From NCBI RefSeq assembly GCF_029227915.1, contig NC_079878.1, forward strand, positions 2,234,001 through 2,298,000: a stretch of 64,000 nt of DNA, given 5' to 3'. The position numbers and the translations under genes were made by a program. Position 1 is the first letter of the stretch, and the number at the start of each line of letters is the position of its first letter. The DNA comes from Hydractinia symbiolongicarpus. Lineage: Eukaryota > Cnidaria > Hydrozoa > Anthoathecata > Hydractiniidae. Of this stretch, positions 10,258-22,916 are shown piece by piece. The notes under the pieces were generated by a model, which saw only the letters and a list, made by a program, of their open reading frames with translations, was not told the origin of the DNA and searched no databases.

Positions 10258-11301
10258 TTTTCATTTTTGATGAGACGCTTAATGAAAGTAGTTTAATCGC
10301 CGGCAAACGAAAACCCGCGATTTCCCGTAAATCCCGGACTCGGCCGCATAGTCAAAAGTATACAAAGAAGGTACCCAGGGAGTAAACTCATTTCCCGAAC
10401 GATTTTTTAAATTTTTTTTACACCACTAAAACGCATGAGACTTGTATTTTTTAGAAATGTTTTCATTTTTGATGAGACGCTTAATGAAAGTGGTTTAATC
10501 GCCGGCACACGAAAACCCGCGATTTCCCGTAAATCCCGCGCTTGGCCCGTATAGTCAAATGTATACAAAGAAAGTACCCTGTGAGTAAACTCATTTCCAA
10601 AACGATTTTTTAAATTATCTTTTCACCACTAAAACGCATGAGACCTGTAGTTTTCAGAAATGTTTTCATTTTTGATGAGACGCTTAATAAAAGTGGTTTA
10701 ATCGCCGGCAAACGAAAACCCGCGATATCCCGTAAATCCCGGGCTTGGCCCGTATAGTCGAATGTATACAAAGAAAGTACCCTGTGAGTAAACTCATTTC
10801 CCATGTATACAAAGAAAGTACCCTGTGATTAAACTCATTTCCTAAACAAATTTTTAAATTATTTTTTCACCACTAAAACGCATGAGACTTGTAGTTTTCA
10901 AAAATGTTTTCATTTTTGATGAGACGCTTATTAAAAGAAGTTTAATCGCCGGCAAACGAAAACCCGCCATTTCCCGTAAACCCCGGACTCGGCCCGTATA
11001 GTCAAAAGTATACAAAGAAAGTACCCAGGGAGTAAACTCATTTCCCGAACGATTCTTTATATTATTTTTTCACCACTAAAACGCATGAGACTTGTAGTTT
11101 TTAAAATTGCTTTCATTTTTATGGGACGCTGAATAAAAGAAGTTTAATCGCCGGCACACGAAAACCCACGATTTCCCGTAAATCCCGGACTGGGCCCGTA
11201 TAGTCAAAAGTATACAAAAAAAGTACCCAGGGAGTAAACTCATTTCCCGAACGATTTTTTAAAATTATTTTTTCACCACTAAAACGCATGAGACTTGTAT
11301 T

Positions 11302-14300
11302 TTTAAAAGTGTTTTCATTTTTGATGAGACGCTGAATAAAAGAAGTTTAATTTCCGGGAAACAAAAACCCGCCATTTCCCGTAAAACCCGGACTCGGTCC
11401 GTATAGTCAAAAGTATACAAAGAAAGTACCCAGGGAGTAAACTCATTTCCCGAACGATTTTTTAAATTATTTTTTCAACACTAAAACGCATGGGACTTGT
11501 AGTTTACAAAAATCTTTTCATTTTTGATGAGACTCTGAATAAAAGAAGTTTAATTTCCGGCAAACGACAACCCGCGACTTCCCGCAAATCCCGGGCTTGG
11601 CCCGTATAGTTGAATGTATATAAAGAAAGTACCCAGGGAGTAAACTGATTTCCCGAACGATTTTTTAAATTATTTTTTCACCACTAAAACGCATGGGACT
11701 TGTAGTTTTCAGAAATGTTTTCATTTTTGATGAGACGCTTAATAAAAGTGGTTTAATCGCCGGCAAACGAAAACCCGCGATTTCCCGTAAATCCCGGGCT
11801 TGGCCCGTATAGTCGAATGTATACAAAGAAAGTACCCTGTGAGTAAACTCATTTTCAAAACGATTATTTAAATTATCTTTTCACCACTAAAACGCATGAG
11901 ACTTGTAGTTATCAAAAATGTTTTCATTTTTGATGAGACGCTGAATAAAAGGAGTTTAATCGCCGGCAAACGAAAACCTGCGATTTCCCGTAAATCCTGG
12001 ACTCGGCCCGTATAGTCAAAAGTATACAAAGAAAGTACCCAGGGAGTAAACTCATTTCACGAACGATTTTTTAAATTATTATTTTACCACTAAAGCCCAT
12101 GAGACTTGCAGTTTTCAGAAATGTTTTCATTTTGGATGAGACGCTTAATGAATGCGGTTTAATCGCCGGCAAACGAAAACCCGCGATTTCCCGTAAATCC
12201 CGGACTCGGCCGTATAGTCAAAAGTATACAAAGAAGGTACCCAGGGAGTAAACTCATTTCCCGAACGATTTTTTAAATTTTTTTTTCACCACTAAAACGC
12301 ATGAGACTTGTAATTTTTAGAAATGTTTTCATTTTTGATGAGACGCTTAATGAAAGTGGTTTAATCGCCGGCAAACGAAAACCCGCGATTTCCCGTAAAT
12401 CCCGGGCTTGGCCCGTATAGTCAAATGTATACAAAGAAAGTACCCTGTGAGTAAACTCATTTCCAAAACGATTTTTAAAATTATCTTTTCACCACTAAAA
12501 CGCATGAGACTTGTAGTTTTCAAAAATGTTTTTATTTTTGATGAGACGCTGAATAAAAGAAGTTTAATTTCCGGCAAACAAAAACCCGCCATTTCCCGTA
12601 AACCCCGGACACGGTCCGTATAGTCAAAAGTATACAAAGAAAGTACCCAGGGAGTAAACTCATTTCCCGAACGATTTTTTAAATTATTTTTTCAACACTA
12701 AAACGCATGGGACTTGTAGTTTACAAAAATCTTTTCATTTTTGATGAGACTCTGAATAAAAGAAGTTTAATCGCCGGCAAATGAAATCCTGCGATTTCCC
12801 GTAAATCCCGGACTCGGCCCGTATAGTCAAAAGTATACAAAGAAAGTACCCAGGGAGTAAACTGATTTCCCGAACGATTTTTTAAATTATTTTTTCACCA
12901 CTAAAACGCATGAGACTTGTAATTTTTAGAAATGTTTTCATTTTTGATGAGACGCTTAATGAAAGTGGTTTAATCGCCGGCAAACGAAAACCCGCGATTT
13001 CCCGTAAATCCCGGGCTTGGCCCGTATAGTCAAATGTATACAAAGAAAGTACCCTGTGAGTAAACTCATTTCCAAAACGATTTTTAAAATTATCTTTTCA
13101 CCACTAAAACGCATGAGACTTGTAGTTTTCAAAAATGTTTTTATTTTTGATGAGACGCTGAATAAAAGAAGTTTAATTTCCGGCAAACAAAAACCCGCCA
13201 TTTCCCGTAAACCCCGGACACGGTCCGTATAGTCAAAAGTATACAAAGAAAGTACCCAGGGAGTAAACTCATTTCCCGAACGATTTTTTAAATTATTTTT
13301 TCAACACTAAAACGCATGGGACTTGTAGTTTACAAAAATCTTTTCATTTTTGATGAGACTCTGAATAAAAGAAGTTTAATCGCCGGCAAATGAAATCCTG
13401 CGATTTCCCGTAAATCCCGGACTCGGCCCGTATAGTCAAAAGTATACAAAGAAAGTACCCAGGGAGTAAACTGATTTCCCGAACGATTTTTTAAATTATT
13501 TTTTCACCACTAAAACGCATGAGACTTGTAATTTTTAGAAATGTTTTCATTTTTGATGAGACGCTTAATGAAAGTGGTTTAATCGCCGGCAAACGAAAAC
13601 CCGCGATTTCCCGTAAATCCCGGGCTTGGCCCGTATAGTCAAATGTATACAAAGAAAGTACCCTGTGAGTAAACTCATTTCCAAAACGATTTTTAAAATT
13701 ATCTTTTCACCACTAAAACGCATGAGACTTGTAGTTTTCAAAAATGTTTTTATTTTTGATGAGACGCTGAATAAAAGAAGTTTAATTTCCGGCAAACAAA
13801 AACCCGCCATTTCCCGTAAACCCCGGACACGGTCCGTATAGTCAAAAGTATACAAAGAAAGTACCCAGGGAGTAAACTCATTTCCCGAACGATTTTTTAA
13901 ATTATTTTTTCAACACTAAAACGCATGGGACTTGTAGTTTACAAAAATCTTTTCATTTTTGATGAGACTCTGAATAAAAGAAGTTTAATCGCCGGCAAAT
14001 GAAATCCTGCGATTTCCCGTAAATCCCGGACTCGGCCCGTATAGTCAAAAGTATACAAAGAAAGTACCCAGGGAGTAAACTGATTTCCCGAACGATTTTT
14101 TAAATTATTTTTTCACCACTAAAACGCATGAGACTTGTAGTTTTCAGAAATGTTTTCGTTTTTGATGAGACGCTTAATAAAAGTGGTTTAATCGCCGGCA
14201 AACGAAAACCCGCGATTTCCCGTAAATCCCGGGCTTGGCTCGTATAGTCGAATGTATACAAAGAAAGTACCCTGTGAGTAAACTCATTTTCAAAACGATT

Positions 14301-14750
14301 ATTTAAATTATCTTTTCACCACTAAAACGCATGAGACTTGTAGTTATCAAAAATGTTTTCATTTTTGATGAGACGCTGAATAAAAGGAGTTTAATCGCCG
14401 GCAAACGAAAACCTGCGATTTCCCGTAAATCCTGGACTCGGCCCGTATAGTCAAAAGTAGACAAAGAAAGTACCCAGGGAGTAAACTCATTTCACGAACG
14501 ATTTTTTAAATTATTATTTTACCACTAAAGCCCATGAGACTTGCAGTTTTCAGAAATGTTTTCATTTTTGATGAGACGCTTAATGAATGCGGTTTAATCG
14601 CCGGCAAACGAAAACCCGCGATTTCCTGTATATCCCGGGCTGGGCCCGTATAGTCGAATGTATACAAAGAAAGTACCCTGTGAGTAAACTTATTTTCAAA
14701 ACGATTTTTTAAATTATCTTTTCACCACTAAAACGCAAGAGACTTGTAGT
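11302..14750 (+). repeat. 3449-bp block, copy 1
   Basis: Seventeen monomers from tttaaaagtg near 11302. All landmarks reappear 3449 bp downstream, for example the three trimer markers at 12347, 12956 and 13565 versus 15796, 16405 and 17014. At its right edge a subtype I monomer with gcaagagacttgtag is joined directly to the start of copy 2 (near 14751). Confidence 0.85.
12312..14138 (+). repeat. 609-bp trimer HOR, three tandem copies
   Basis: The same three monomers repeat at 609 bp (3 x 203), with markers at 12347, 12956 and 13565. Each copy carries the monomers with taatttttag, tttaatttccgg and gcaaatgaaatcc. In A1 these three occur once per 14-mer (near 382-895), so here a sub-unit of the 14-mer was amplified on its own. 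Copies 2 and 3 look identical by eye. Confidence 0.88.
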
Positions 14751-17447
14751 TTTAAAAGTGTTTTCATTTTTGATGAGACGCTGAATAAAAGAAGTTTAAT
14801 TTCCGGGAAACAAAAACCCGCCATTTCCCGTAAAACCCGGACTCGGTCCGTATAGTCAAAAGTATACAAAGAAAGTACCCAGGGAGTAAACTCATTTCCC
14901 GAACGATTTTTTAAATTATTTTTTCAACACTAAAACGCATGGGACTTGTAGTTTACAAAAATCTTTTCATTTTTGATGAGACTCTGAATAAAAGAAGTTT
15001 AATCTCCGGCAAACGACAACCCGCGACTTCCCGCAAATCCCGGGCTTGGCCCGTATAGTTGAATGTATATAAAGAAAGTACCCAGGGAGTAAACTGATTT
15101 CCCGAACGATTTTTTAAATTATTTTTTCACCACTAAAACGCATGGGACTTGTAGTTTTCAGAAATGTTTTCATTTTTGATGAGACGCTTAATAAAAGTGG
15201 TTTAATCGCCGGCAAACGAAAACCCGCGATTTCCCGTAAATCCCGGGCTTGGCCCGTATAGTCGAATGTATACAAAGAAAGTACCCTGTGAGTAAACTCA
15301 TTTTCAAAACGATTATTTAAATTATCTTTTCACCACTAAAACGCATGAGACTTGTAGTTATCAAAAATGTTTTCATTTTTGATGAGACGCTGAATAAAAG
15401 GAGTTTAATCGCCGGCAAACGAAAACCTGCGATTTCCCGTAAATCCTGGACTCGGCCCGTATAGTCAAAAGTATACAAAGAAAGTACCCAGGGAGTAAAC
15501 TCATTTCACGAACGATTTTTTAAATTATTATTTTACCACTAAAGCCCATGAGACTTGCAGTTTTCAGAAATGTTTTCATTTTGGATGAGACGCTTAATGA
15601 ATGCGGTTTAATCGCCGGCAAACGAAAACCCGCGATTTCCCGTAAATCCCGGACTCGGCCGTATAGTCAAAAGTATACAAAGAAGGTACCCAGGGAGTAA
15701 ACTCATTTCCCGAACGATTTTTTAAATTTTTTTTTCACCACTAAAACGCATGAGACTTGTAATTTTTAGAAATGTTTTCATTTTTGATGAGACGCTTAAT
15801 GAAAGTGGTTTAATCGCCGGCAAACGAAAACCCGCGATTTCCCGTAAATCCCGGGCTTGGCCCGTATAGTCAAATGTATACAAAGAAAGTACCCTGTGAG
15901 TAAACTCATTTCCAAAACGATTTTTAAAATTATCTTTTCACCACTAAAACGCATGAGACTTGTAGTTTTCAAAAATGTTTTTATTTTTGATGAGACGCTG
16001 AATAAAAGAAGTTTAATTTCCGGCAAACAAAAACCCGCCATTTCCCGTAAACCCCGGACACGGTCCGTATAGTCAAAAGTATACAAAGAAAGTACCCAGG
16101 GAGTAAACTCATTTCCCGAACGATTTTTTAAATTATTTTTTCAACACTAAAACGCATGGGACTTGTAGTTTACAAAAATCTTTTCATTTTTGATGAGACT
16201 CTGAATAAAAGAAGTTTAATCGCCGGCAAATGAAATCCTGCGATTTCCCGTAAATCCCGGACTCGGCCCGTATAGTCAAAAGTATACAAAGAAAGTACCC
16301 AGGGAGTAAACTGATTTCCCGAACGATTTTTTAAATTATTTTTTCACCACTAAAACGCATGAGACTTGTAATTTTTAGAAATGTTTTCATTTTTGATGAG
16401 ACGCTTAATGAAAGTGGTTTAATCGCCGGCAAACGAAAACCCGCGATTTCCCGTAAATCCCGGGCTTGGCCCGTATAGTCAAATGTATACAAAGAAAGTA
16501 CCCTGTGAGTAAACTCATTTCCAAAACGATTTTTAAAATTATCTTTTCACCACTAAAACGCATGAGACTTGTAGTTTTCAAAAATGTTTTTATTTTTGAT
16601 GAGACGCTGAATAAAAGAAGTTTAATTTCCGGCAAACAAAAACCCGCCATTTCCCGTAAACCCCGGACACGGTCCGTATAGTCAAAAGTATACAAAGAAA
16701 GTACCCAGGGAGTAAACTCATTTCCCGAACGATTTTTTAAATTATTTTTTCAACACTAAAACGCATGGGACTTGTAGTTTACAAAAATCTTTTCATTTTT
16801 GATGAGACTCTGAATAAAAGAAGTTTAATCGCCGGCAAATGAAATCCTGCGATTTCCCGTAAATCCCGGACTCGGCCCGTATAGTCAAAAGTATACAAAG
16901 AAAGTACCCAGGGAGTAAACTGATTTCCCGAACGATTTTTTAAATTATTTTTTCACCACTAAAACGCATGAGACTTGTAATTTTTAGAAATGTTTTCATT
17001 TTTGATGAGACGCTTAATGAAAGTGGTTTAATCGCCGGCAAACGAAAACCCGCGATTTCCCGTAAATCCCGGGCTTGGCCCGTATAGTCAAATGTATACA
17101 AAGAAAGTACCCTGTGAGTAAACTCATTTCCAAAACGATTTTTAAAATTATCTTTTCACCACTAAAACGCATGAGACTTGTAGTTTTCAAAAATGTTTTT
17201 ATTTTTGATGAGACGCTGAATAAAAGAAGTTTAATTTCCGGCAAACAAAAACCCGCCATTTCCCGTAAACCCCGGACACGGTCCGTATAGTCAAAAGTAT
17301 ACAAAGAAAGTACCCAGGGAGTAAACTCATTTCCCGAACGATTTTTTAAATTATTTTTTCAACACTAAAACGCATGGGACTTGTAGTTTACAAAAATCTT
17401 TTCATTTTTGATGAGACTCTGAATAAAAGAAGTTTAATCGCCGGCAA
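14751..17447 (+). repeat. 3449-bp block, copy 2 (truncated)
   Basis: Follows copy 1 at +3449 up to about 17447. Copy 1 there continues gccggcaaatgaaatcc, but this copy continues gccggcaaacgaaaaccc and atttcctgtatatcc, matching A1 from 4467 onward. The switch falls within the shared gtttaatcgccggcaaa element, as expected for unequal exchange between monomers. Confidence 0.83.
15761..17447 (+). repeat. 609-bp trimer HOR, second array
   Basis: Markers at 15796, 16405 and 17014, each 609 bp apart and each 3449 bp from its counterpart in the first trimer array. The third copy is cut at about 17447. Because the triplication is present in both 3449-bp copies, it predates that larger duplication. 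Confidence 0.87.
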
Positions 17448-20400
17448 ACGAAAACCCGCGATTTCCTGTATATCCCGGGCTGGGCCCGTATAGTCGAATG
17501 TATACAAAGAAAGTACCCTGTGAGTAAACTTATTTTCAAAACGATTTTTTAAATTATCTTTTCACCACTAAAACGCAAGAGACTTGTAGTTTTCAAAAAT
17601 GTTTTCATTTTTGAAGAGACGCTGAATAAAAGAAGTTTAATCGCCGGCAAACGAAAACCCGCGATTTCCTGTATATCCCGGGCTGGGCCCGTATAGTCGA
17701 ATGTATACAAAGAAAGTACCCTGTGAGTAAACTTATTTCCAAAACGATTTTTGAAATTATCTTTTCACCACTAAAACGCAAGAGACTTGTAGTTTTCAAA
17801 AATGTTTTCATTTTTGATGAGACGCTGAATAAAAGAAGTTTAATCGCCGGCAAACGAAAACCCGCGATTTCCTGTAAATCCCGGACTCGGCCCGTATAAT
17901 CAAAAGTATACAAAGAAAGTACCCAGGGAGTAAACTCATTTCCCGAACGATTTTTTAAATCATTTTTTCACCACTAAAACGCATGAGACTTGTAGTTTGC
18001 AGAAATGTTTTCATTTTTGATGAGACGCTTAATGAAAGTGGTTTAATCGCCGGCAACGAAAACCCGCGATTTCCCGTAAATCCCGGACTCGGCCGTACAG
18101 TCAAAAGTATACAAAGAAGGTACCCAGGGAGTAAACTCATTTCCCGAACGATTTTTGAAATTATTTTTTCACCACTAAAACGCATGAGATTTGTAATTTT
18201 TAGAAATATTTTCATTTTTGATGAGACGCTTAATAAAAGTGGTTTAATCGCCGGCAAACGAAAACCCGCGATTTCCCGTAAATCCCGGGCTTGGCCCGTA
18301 TAGTCAAATGTATACAAAGAAAGTACCCTGTGAGTAAACTCATTTCCAAAACGATTTTTTAAATTATCTTTTCACCACCAAAACGCACGAGACTTGTAGT
18401 TTTCAAAAATGTTTTCATTTTTGATGAGACGCTGAATAAAAGAAGTTTAATCGCCGGCAAAAGAAAACCCGCAATTTCCCGTAAACCCCGGACTCGGCCC
18501 GTATAGTCAAAAGTATACAAAGAAAGTACCCAGGGAGTAAACTCATTTCCCGAACGATTTTTTAAATTATTTTTTTACCACTAAAACGCATGGGACTTGT
18601 AGTTTACAAAAATGTTTTCATTTTTGATGAGACGCTGAATAAAAGAAGTTTAATCGCCGGCAAACGAAAACCTGCGATTTCCCGTAAATCCTGGACTCGG
18701 CCCGTATAGTCAAAAGTATACAAAGAAAGTACCCAGGGAGTAAACTCATTTCCCTAAGAAAACATTTTTAAAAACTACAAGACTCATGGGCTTTAGTGGT
18801 AAAATAATAATTTAAAAAATCGTTCGTGAAATGAGTTTACTCCCTGGGTACTTTCTTTGTATACTTTTGACTATACGGGCCGAGTCCAGGATTTACGGGA
18901 AATCGCAGGTTTTCGTTTGCCGGCGATTAAACTCCTTTTATTCAGCGTCTCATCAAAAATGAAAACATTTTTGATAACTACAAGTCTCATGCGTTTTAGT
19001 GGTGAAAAGATAATTTAAATAATCGTTTTGAAAATGAGTTTACTCACAGGGTACTTTCTTTGTATACATTCGACTATACGGGCCAAGCCCGGGATTTACA
19101 GGAAATCGCGGGTTTTCGTTTGCCGGCGATTAAACCACTTTTATTAAGCGTCTCATCAAAAATGAAAACATTTCTGAAAACTACAAGTCTCATGCGTTTT
19201 AGTGGTGAAAAAATAATTTAAAAAATCGTTCGGGAAATCAGTTTACTTCCTGGGTACTTTCTTTATATACATTCAACTATACGGGCCAAGCCCGGGATTT
19301 GCGGGAAGTCGCGGGTTGTCGTTTGCCGGCGATTAAACTTCTTTTATTCAGCGTCTCATCAAAAATGAAAACATTTTTAAAAACTACAATTCTCATGGGC
19401 TTTAGTGGTGAAATAATAATTTATAAAATCGTTCGGGAAATGAGTTTACTCCCTGGGTACTTTCTTTGTATACTTTTGACTATACGGGCCGAGTCCGGGA
19501 TTTACGGGAAATCGCAGGTTTTCGTTTGCCGGCGATTAAACTTCTTTTATTCAGAGTCTCATCAAAAATGAAAAAAATTTTTGTAAACTACAAGTCCCAT
19601 GCGTTTTAGTGTTGAAAAAATAATTTAAAAAATCGTTCGGGAAATGAGTTTACTCCCTGGGTACTTTCTTTGTATACTTTTGACTATACGGACCGAGTCC
19701 GGGGTTTACGGGAAATGGCGGGTTTTTGTTTGCCGGAAATTAAATTCTTTTATTCAGCGTCTCATCAAAAATAAAAACATTTTTGAAAACTACAAGTCTC
19801 ATGCGTTTTAGTGGTGAAAAGATAATTTAAAAAAATCGTTTTGGAAATGAGTTTACGCACAGGGTACTTTCTTTGTATACATTTGACTATACGGGCCAAG
19901 CCCGGGATTTACGGGAAATCGCGGGTTTTCGTTTGCCGGCGATTAAACCACTTTCATTAAGCGTCTCATCAAAAATGAAAACATTTCTGAAAACTACAGG
20001 TCTCATGCGTTTTAGTGGTGAAAAAATAATTTAAAAAATCGTTCGGGAAATGAGTTTACTCCCTGGGTACTTTCTTTGTATACTTTTGACTATACGGGCC
20101 GAGTCCGGGATTTACGGGAAATCGCGGGTTTTTGTTTGCCGGCGATTAAACTTCTTTTATTCAGCGTCTCATCAAAAATGAAAACACTTTTAAAAACTAC
20201 AAGTCTCATGCGTTTTAGTGGTGAAAAAATAATTTTAAAAAATCGTTCGGGAAATGAGTTTACTCCCTGGGTACTTTCTTTGTATACTTTTGACTATACG
20301 GGCCCAGTCCGGGATTTACGGGAAATCGTGGGTTTTCGTGTGCCGGCGATTAAACTTCTTTTATTCAGCGTCCCATAAAAATGAAAGCAATTTTAAAAAC

Positions 20401-21972
20401 TACAAGTCTCATGCGTTTTAGTGGTGAAAAAATAATATAAAAAATCGTTCGGGAAATGAGTTTACTCCCTGGGTACTTTCTTTGTATACTTTTGACTATA
20501 CGGGCCGAGTCCGGGGTTTACGGGAAATGGCGGGTTTTCGTTTGCCGGCGATTAAACTTCTTTTAATAAGCGTCTCATCAAAAATGAAAACATTTTTGAA
20601 AACTACAAGTCTCATGCGTTTTAGTGGTGAAAAAATAATTTAAAAAATTGTTTAGGAAATGAGTTTAATCACAGGGTACTTTCTTTGTATACATGGGAAA
20701 TGAGTTTACTCACAGGGTACTTTCTTTGTATACATTCGACTATACGGGCCAAGCCCGGGATTTACGGGAAATCGCGGGTTTTCGTTTGCCGGCGATTAAA
20801 CCACTTTCATTAAGCGTCTCATCAAAAATGAAAACATTTCTGAAAACTACAGGTCTCATGCGTTTTAGTGGTGAAAAAATAATTTAAAAAATCGTTCGGG
20901 AAATGAGTTTACTCCCTGGGTACTTTCTTTGTATACTTTTGACTATACAGGCCGAGTCGGGGATTTACGGGAAGTCGCGGGTTTTCGTTTGCCGGCGATT
21001 AAACTTCTTTTATTCAACGTCTCATCAAAAATGAAAACATTTTTAAAAACTACAAGTCTCATGGGCTTTAGTGGTTAAATAATAATTTAAAAAATCGTTC
21101 GGGAAATGAATTTACTCCCTGGGTACTTTCTTTGTATGCATTCGACTATACAGGCCAAGCCCGGGATTCACGGGAAATCGCGGGTTTTCGTTTGCCGGCG
21201 ATTAAACCACTTTCATTAAGCGTCTCATCAAAAATGATAACATTTCTGAAAACTACAAGTCTCATGCGTTTTAGTGGTGAAAAAATAATTTAAAAAATAG
21301 TTCGGGAAATGAGTTTACTCCCTGGGTACTTTATTTGTATACTTTTGACTATACGGCCCGAATCCGGGATTTACGGGAAGTCGCGGGTTTTCGTTTGCCG
21401 GCGATTAAACTTCTTTTATTCAGCGTCTCATCAAAAATGAAAACATTTTTAAAAACCACAAGTCTCATGGGCTTTAGTGGTGAAATAATAATTTAAAAAA
21501 TCGTTTGCGAAATGAGTTTACTCCCTGGATACTTTCTTTGTATACTTTTGACTATACGGGCCGAGTCCGGGATTTACGGGAAATTCCAAGTTTTCGTTTG
21601 CCGGCGATTAAACTTCTTTTATTCAGAGTCTCATCAAAAATGAAAATATTTTTGTAAACTACAAGTCCCATGCGTTTTAGTGGTGAAAAAATAATTTAAA
21701 AAATCGTTCGGGAAATGAGTTTACTCCCTGGGTACTTTCTTTGTATACTTTTGACTATACGCGCCGAGTCCGGGGTTTACGGGAAATGGCGGGTTTTCGT
21801 TTGCCGGCGATTAAACTTCTTTTATTCAGCGTCTCATCAAAAATGAAAACATTTTTGAAAACTAAAAGTCTCATGCGTTTTAGTGGTGAAAAGATAATTT
21901 AAAAAATCGTTTTGGAAATGAGTTTACTCACAGGGTACTTTCTTTGTATACATTTGACTATACGGGGCAAGC
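17448..21972. repeat. Segmental copy of 4467-10250 spanning a strand switch
   Basis: Offset 12981 holds from 17448 through junction J3 to about 20690 (landmarks 4624/17605, 4974/17955, 6318/19299, 7095/20076, 7712/20693). It then becomes 11722 (8971/20693, 10250/21972), because one 1259-bp unit present in B1 is absent here. Scattered single-base differences exist, for example acggg versus acagg near 6118/19099 and ctacattt versus ctacaatt near 6406/19387. The segment was copied after the junction had formed. Confidence 0.9.
18750..18763. other. Strand-switch junction J3 (A to B), identical to J1
   Basis: Same sequence as J1: ccc (18752-18754), filler taa (18755-18757), then gaaaacattttt from 18758. 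It sits inside the copied segment, 12981 bp from J1, so it is inherited by duplication and not an independent event. Confidence 0.9.
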
Positions 21973-22916
21973 GCGGGATTTACGGGAAATCGCGGGTTTT
22001 CGTTTGCCGGCGATTAAACCACTTTCATTAAGCGTCTCATCAAAAATGAAAACATTTCTAAAAAATACAAGTCTCATGCGTTTTAGTGGTGTAAAAAAAA
22101 TTTAAAAAATCGTTCGGGAAATGAGTTTACTCCCTGGGTACCTTCCTTGTATACTTTTGACTATACGGCCGAGTCCGGGATTTACGGGCAATCGCGGGTT
22201 TTCGTTTGCCGGCGATTAAACTACTTTCATTAAGCGTCTCATCAAAAATGAAAACATTTCTGCAAACTACAAGTCTCATGCGTTTTAGTGGTGAAAAAAT
22301 AATTTAAAAAATCGTTCGGGAAATGAGTTTACTCCCTGGGTACCTTCTTTGTATACTTTTGACTATACGGGCCGAGTCCGGGATTTACGGGAAATCGCGG
22401 GTTTTCGTTTGCCGGCGATTAAACTTCTTTTATTCAGCGTCTCATCAAAAATGAAAACACTTTTGAAAACTACAAGTCTCATGCGTTTTAGTGGTGAAAA
22501 AATAATTTAAAAAATCGTTCGGGAAATCAGTTTACTCCCTGGGTACTTTCTTTATATACATTCAACTATACGGGCCAAGCCCGGGATTTGCGGGAAGTCG
22601 CGGGTTGTCGTTTGCCGGCGATTAAACTTCTTTTATTCAGCGTCTCATCAAAAATGAAAACATTTTTAAAAACTACAATTCTCATGGGCTTTAGTGGTGA
22701 AATAATAATTTATAAAATCGTTCGGGAAATGAGTTTACTCCCTGGGTACTTTCTTTGTATACTTTTGACTATACGGGCCGAGTCCGGGATTTACGGGAAA
22801 TCGCAGGTTTTCGTTTGCCGGCGATTAAACTTCTTTTATTCAGAGTCTCATCAAAAATGAAAAAAATTTTTGTAAACTACAAGTCCCATGCGTTTTAGTG
22901 TTGAAAAAATAATTTA

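Larger units (their letters stand above)
10251..18754 (+). repeat. Block A2: A-orientation satellite
   Basis: Composite block. 10251 to about 10620 mirrors B2 near 22 kb. About 10640-11312 mirrors the 1259-bp HOR (reverse complement of about 20185-20857, including the 41-bp marker). From about 11302 a 3449-bp block begins and is repeated. 11966 to about 12860 copies 1-895 of A1, and 17448-18754 copies 4467-5773 of A1. Confidence 0.93.
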
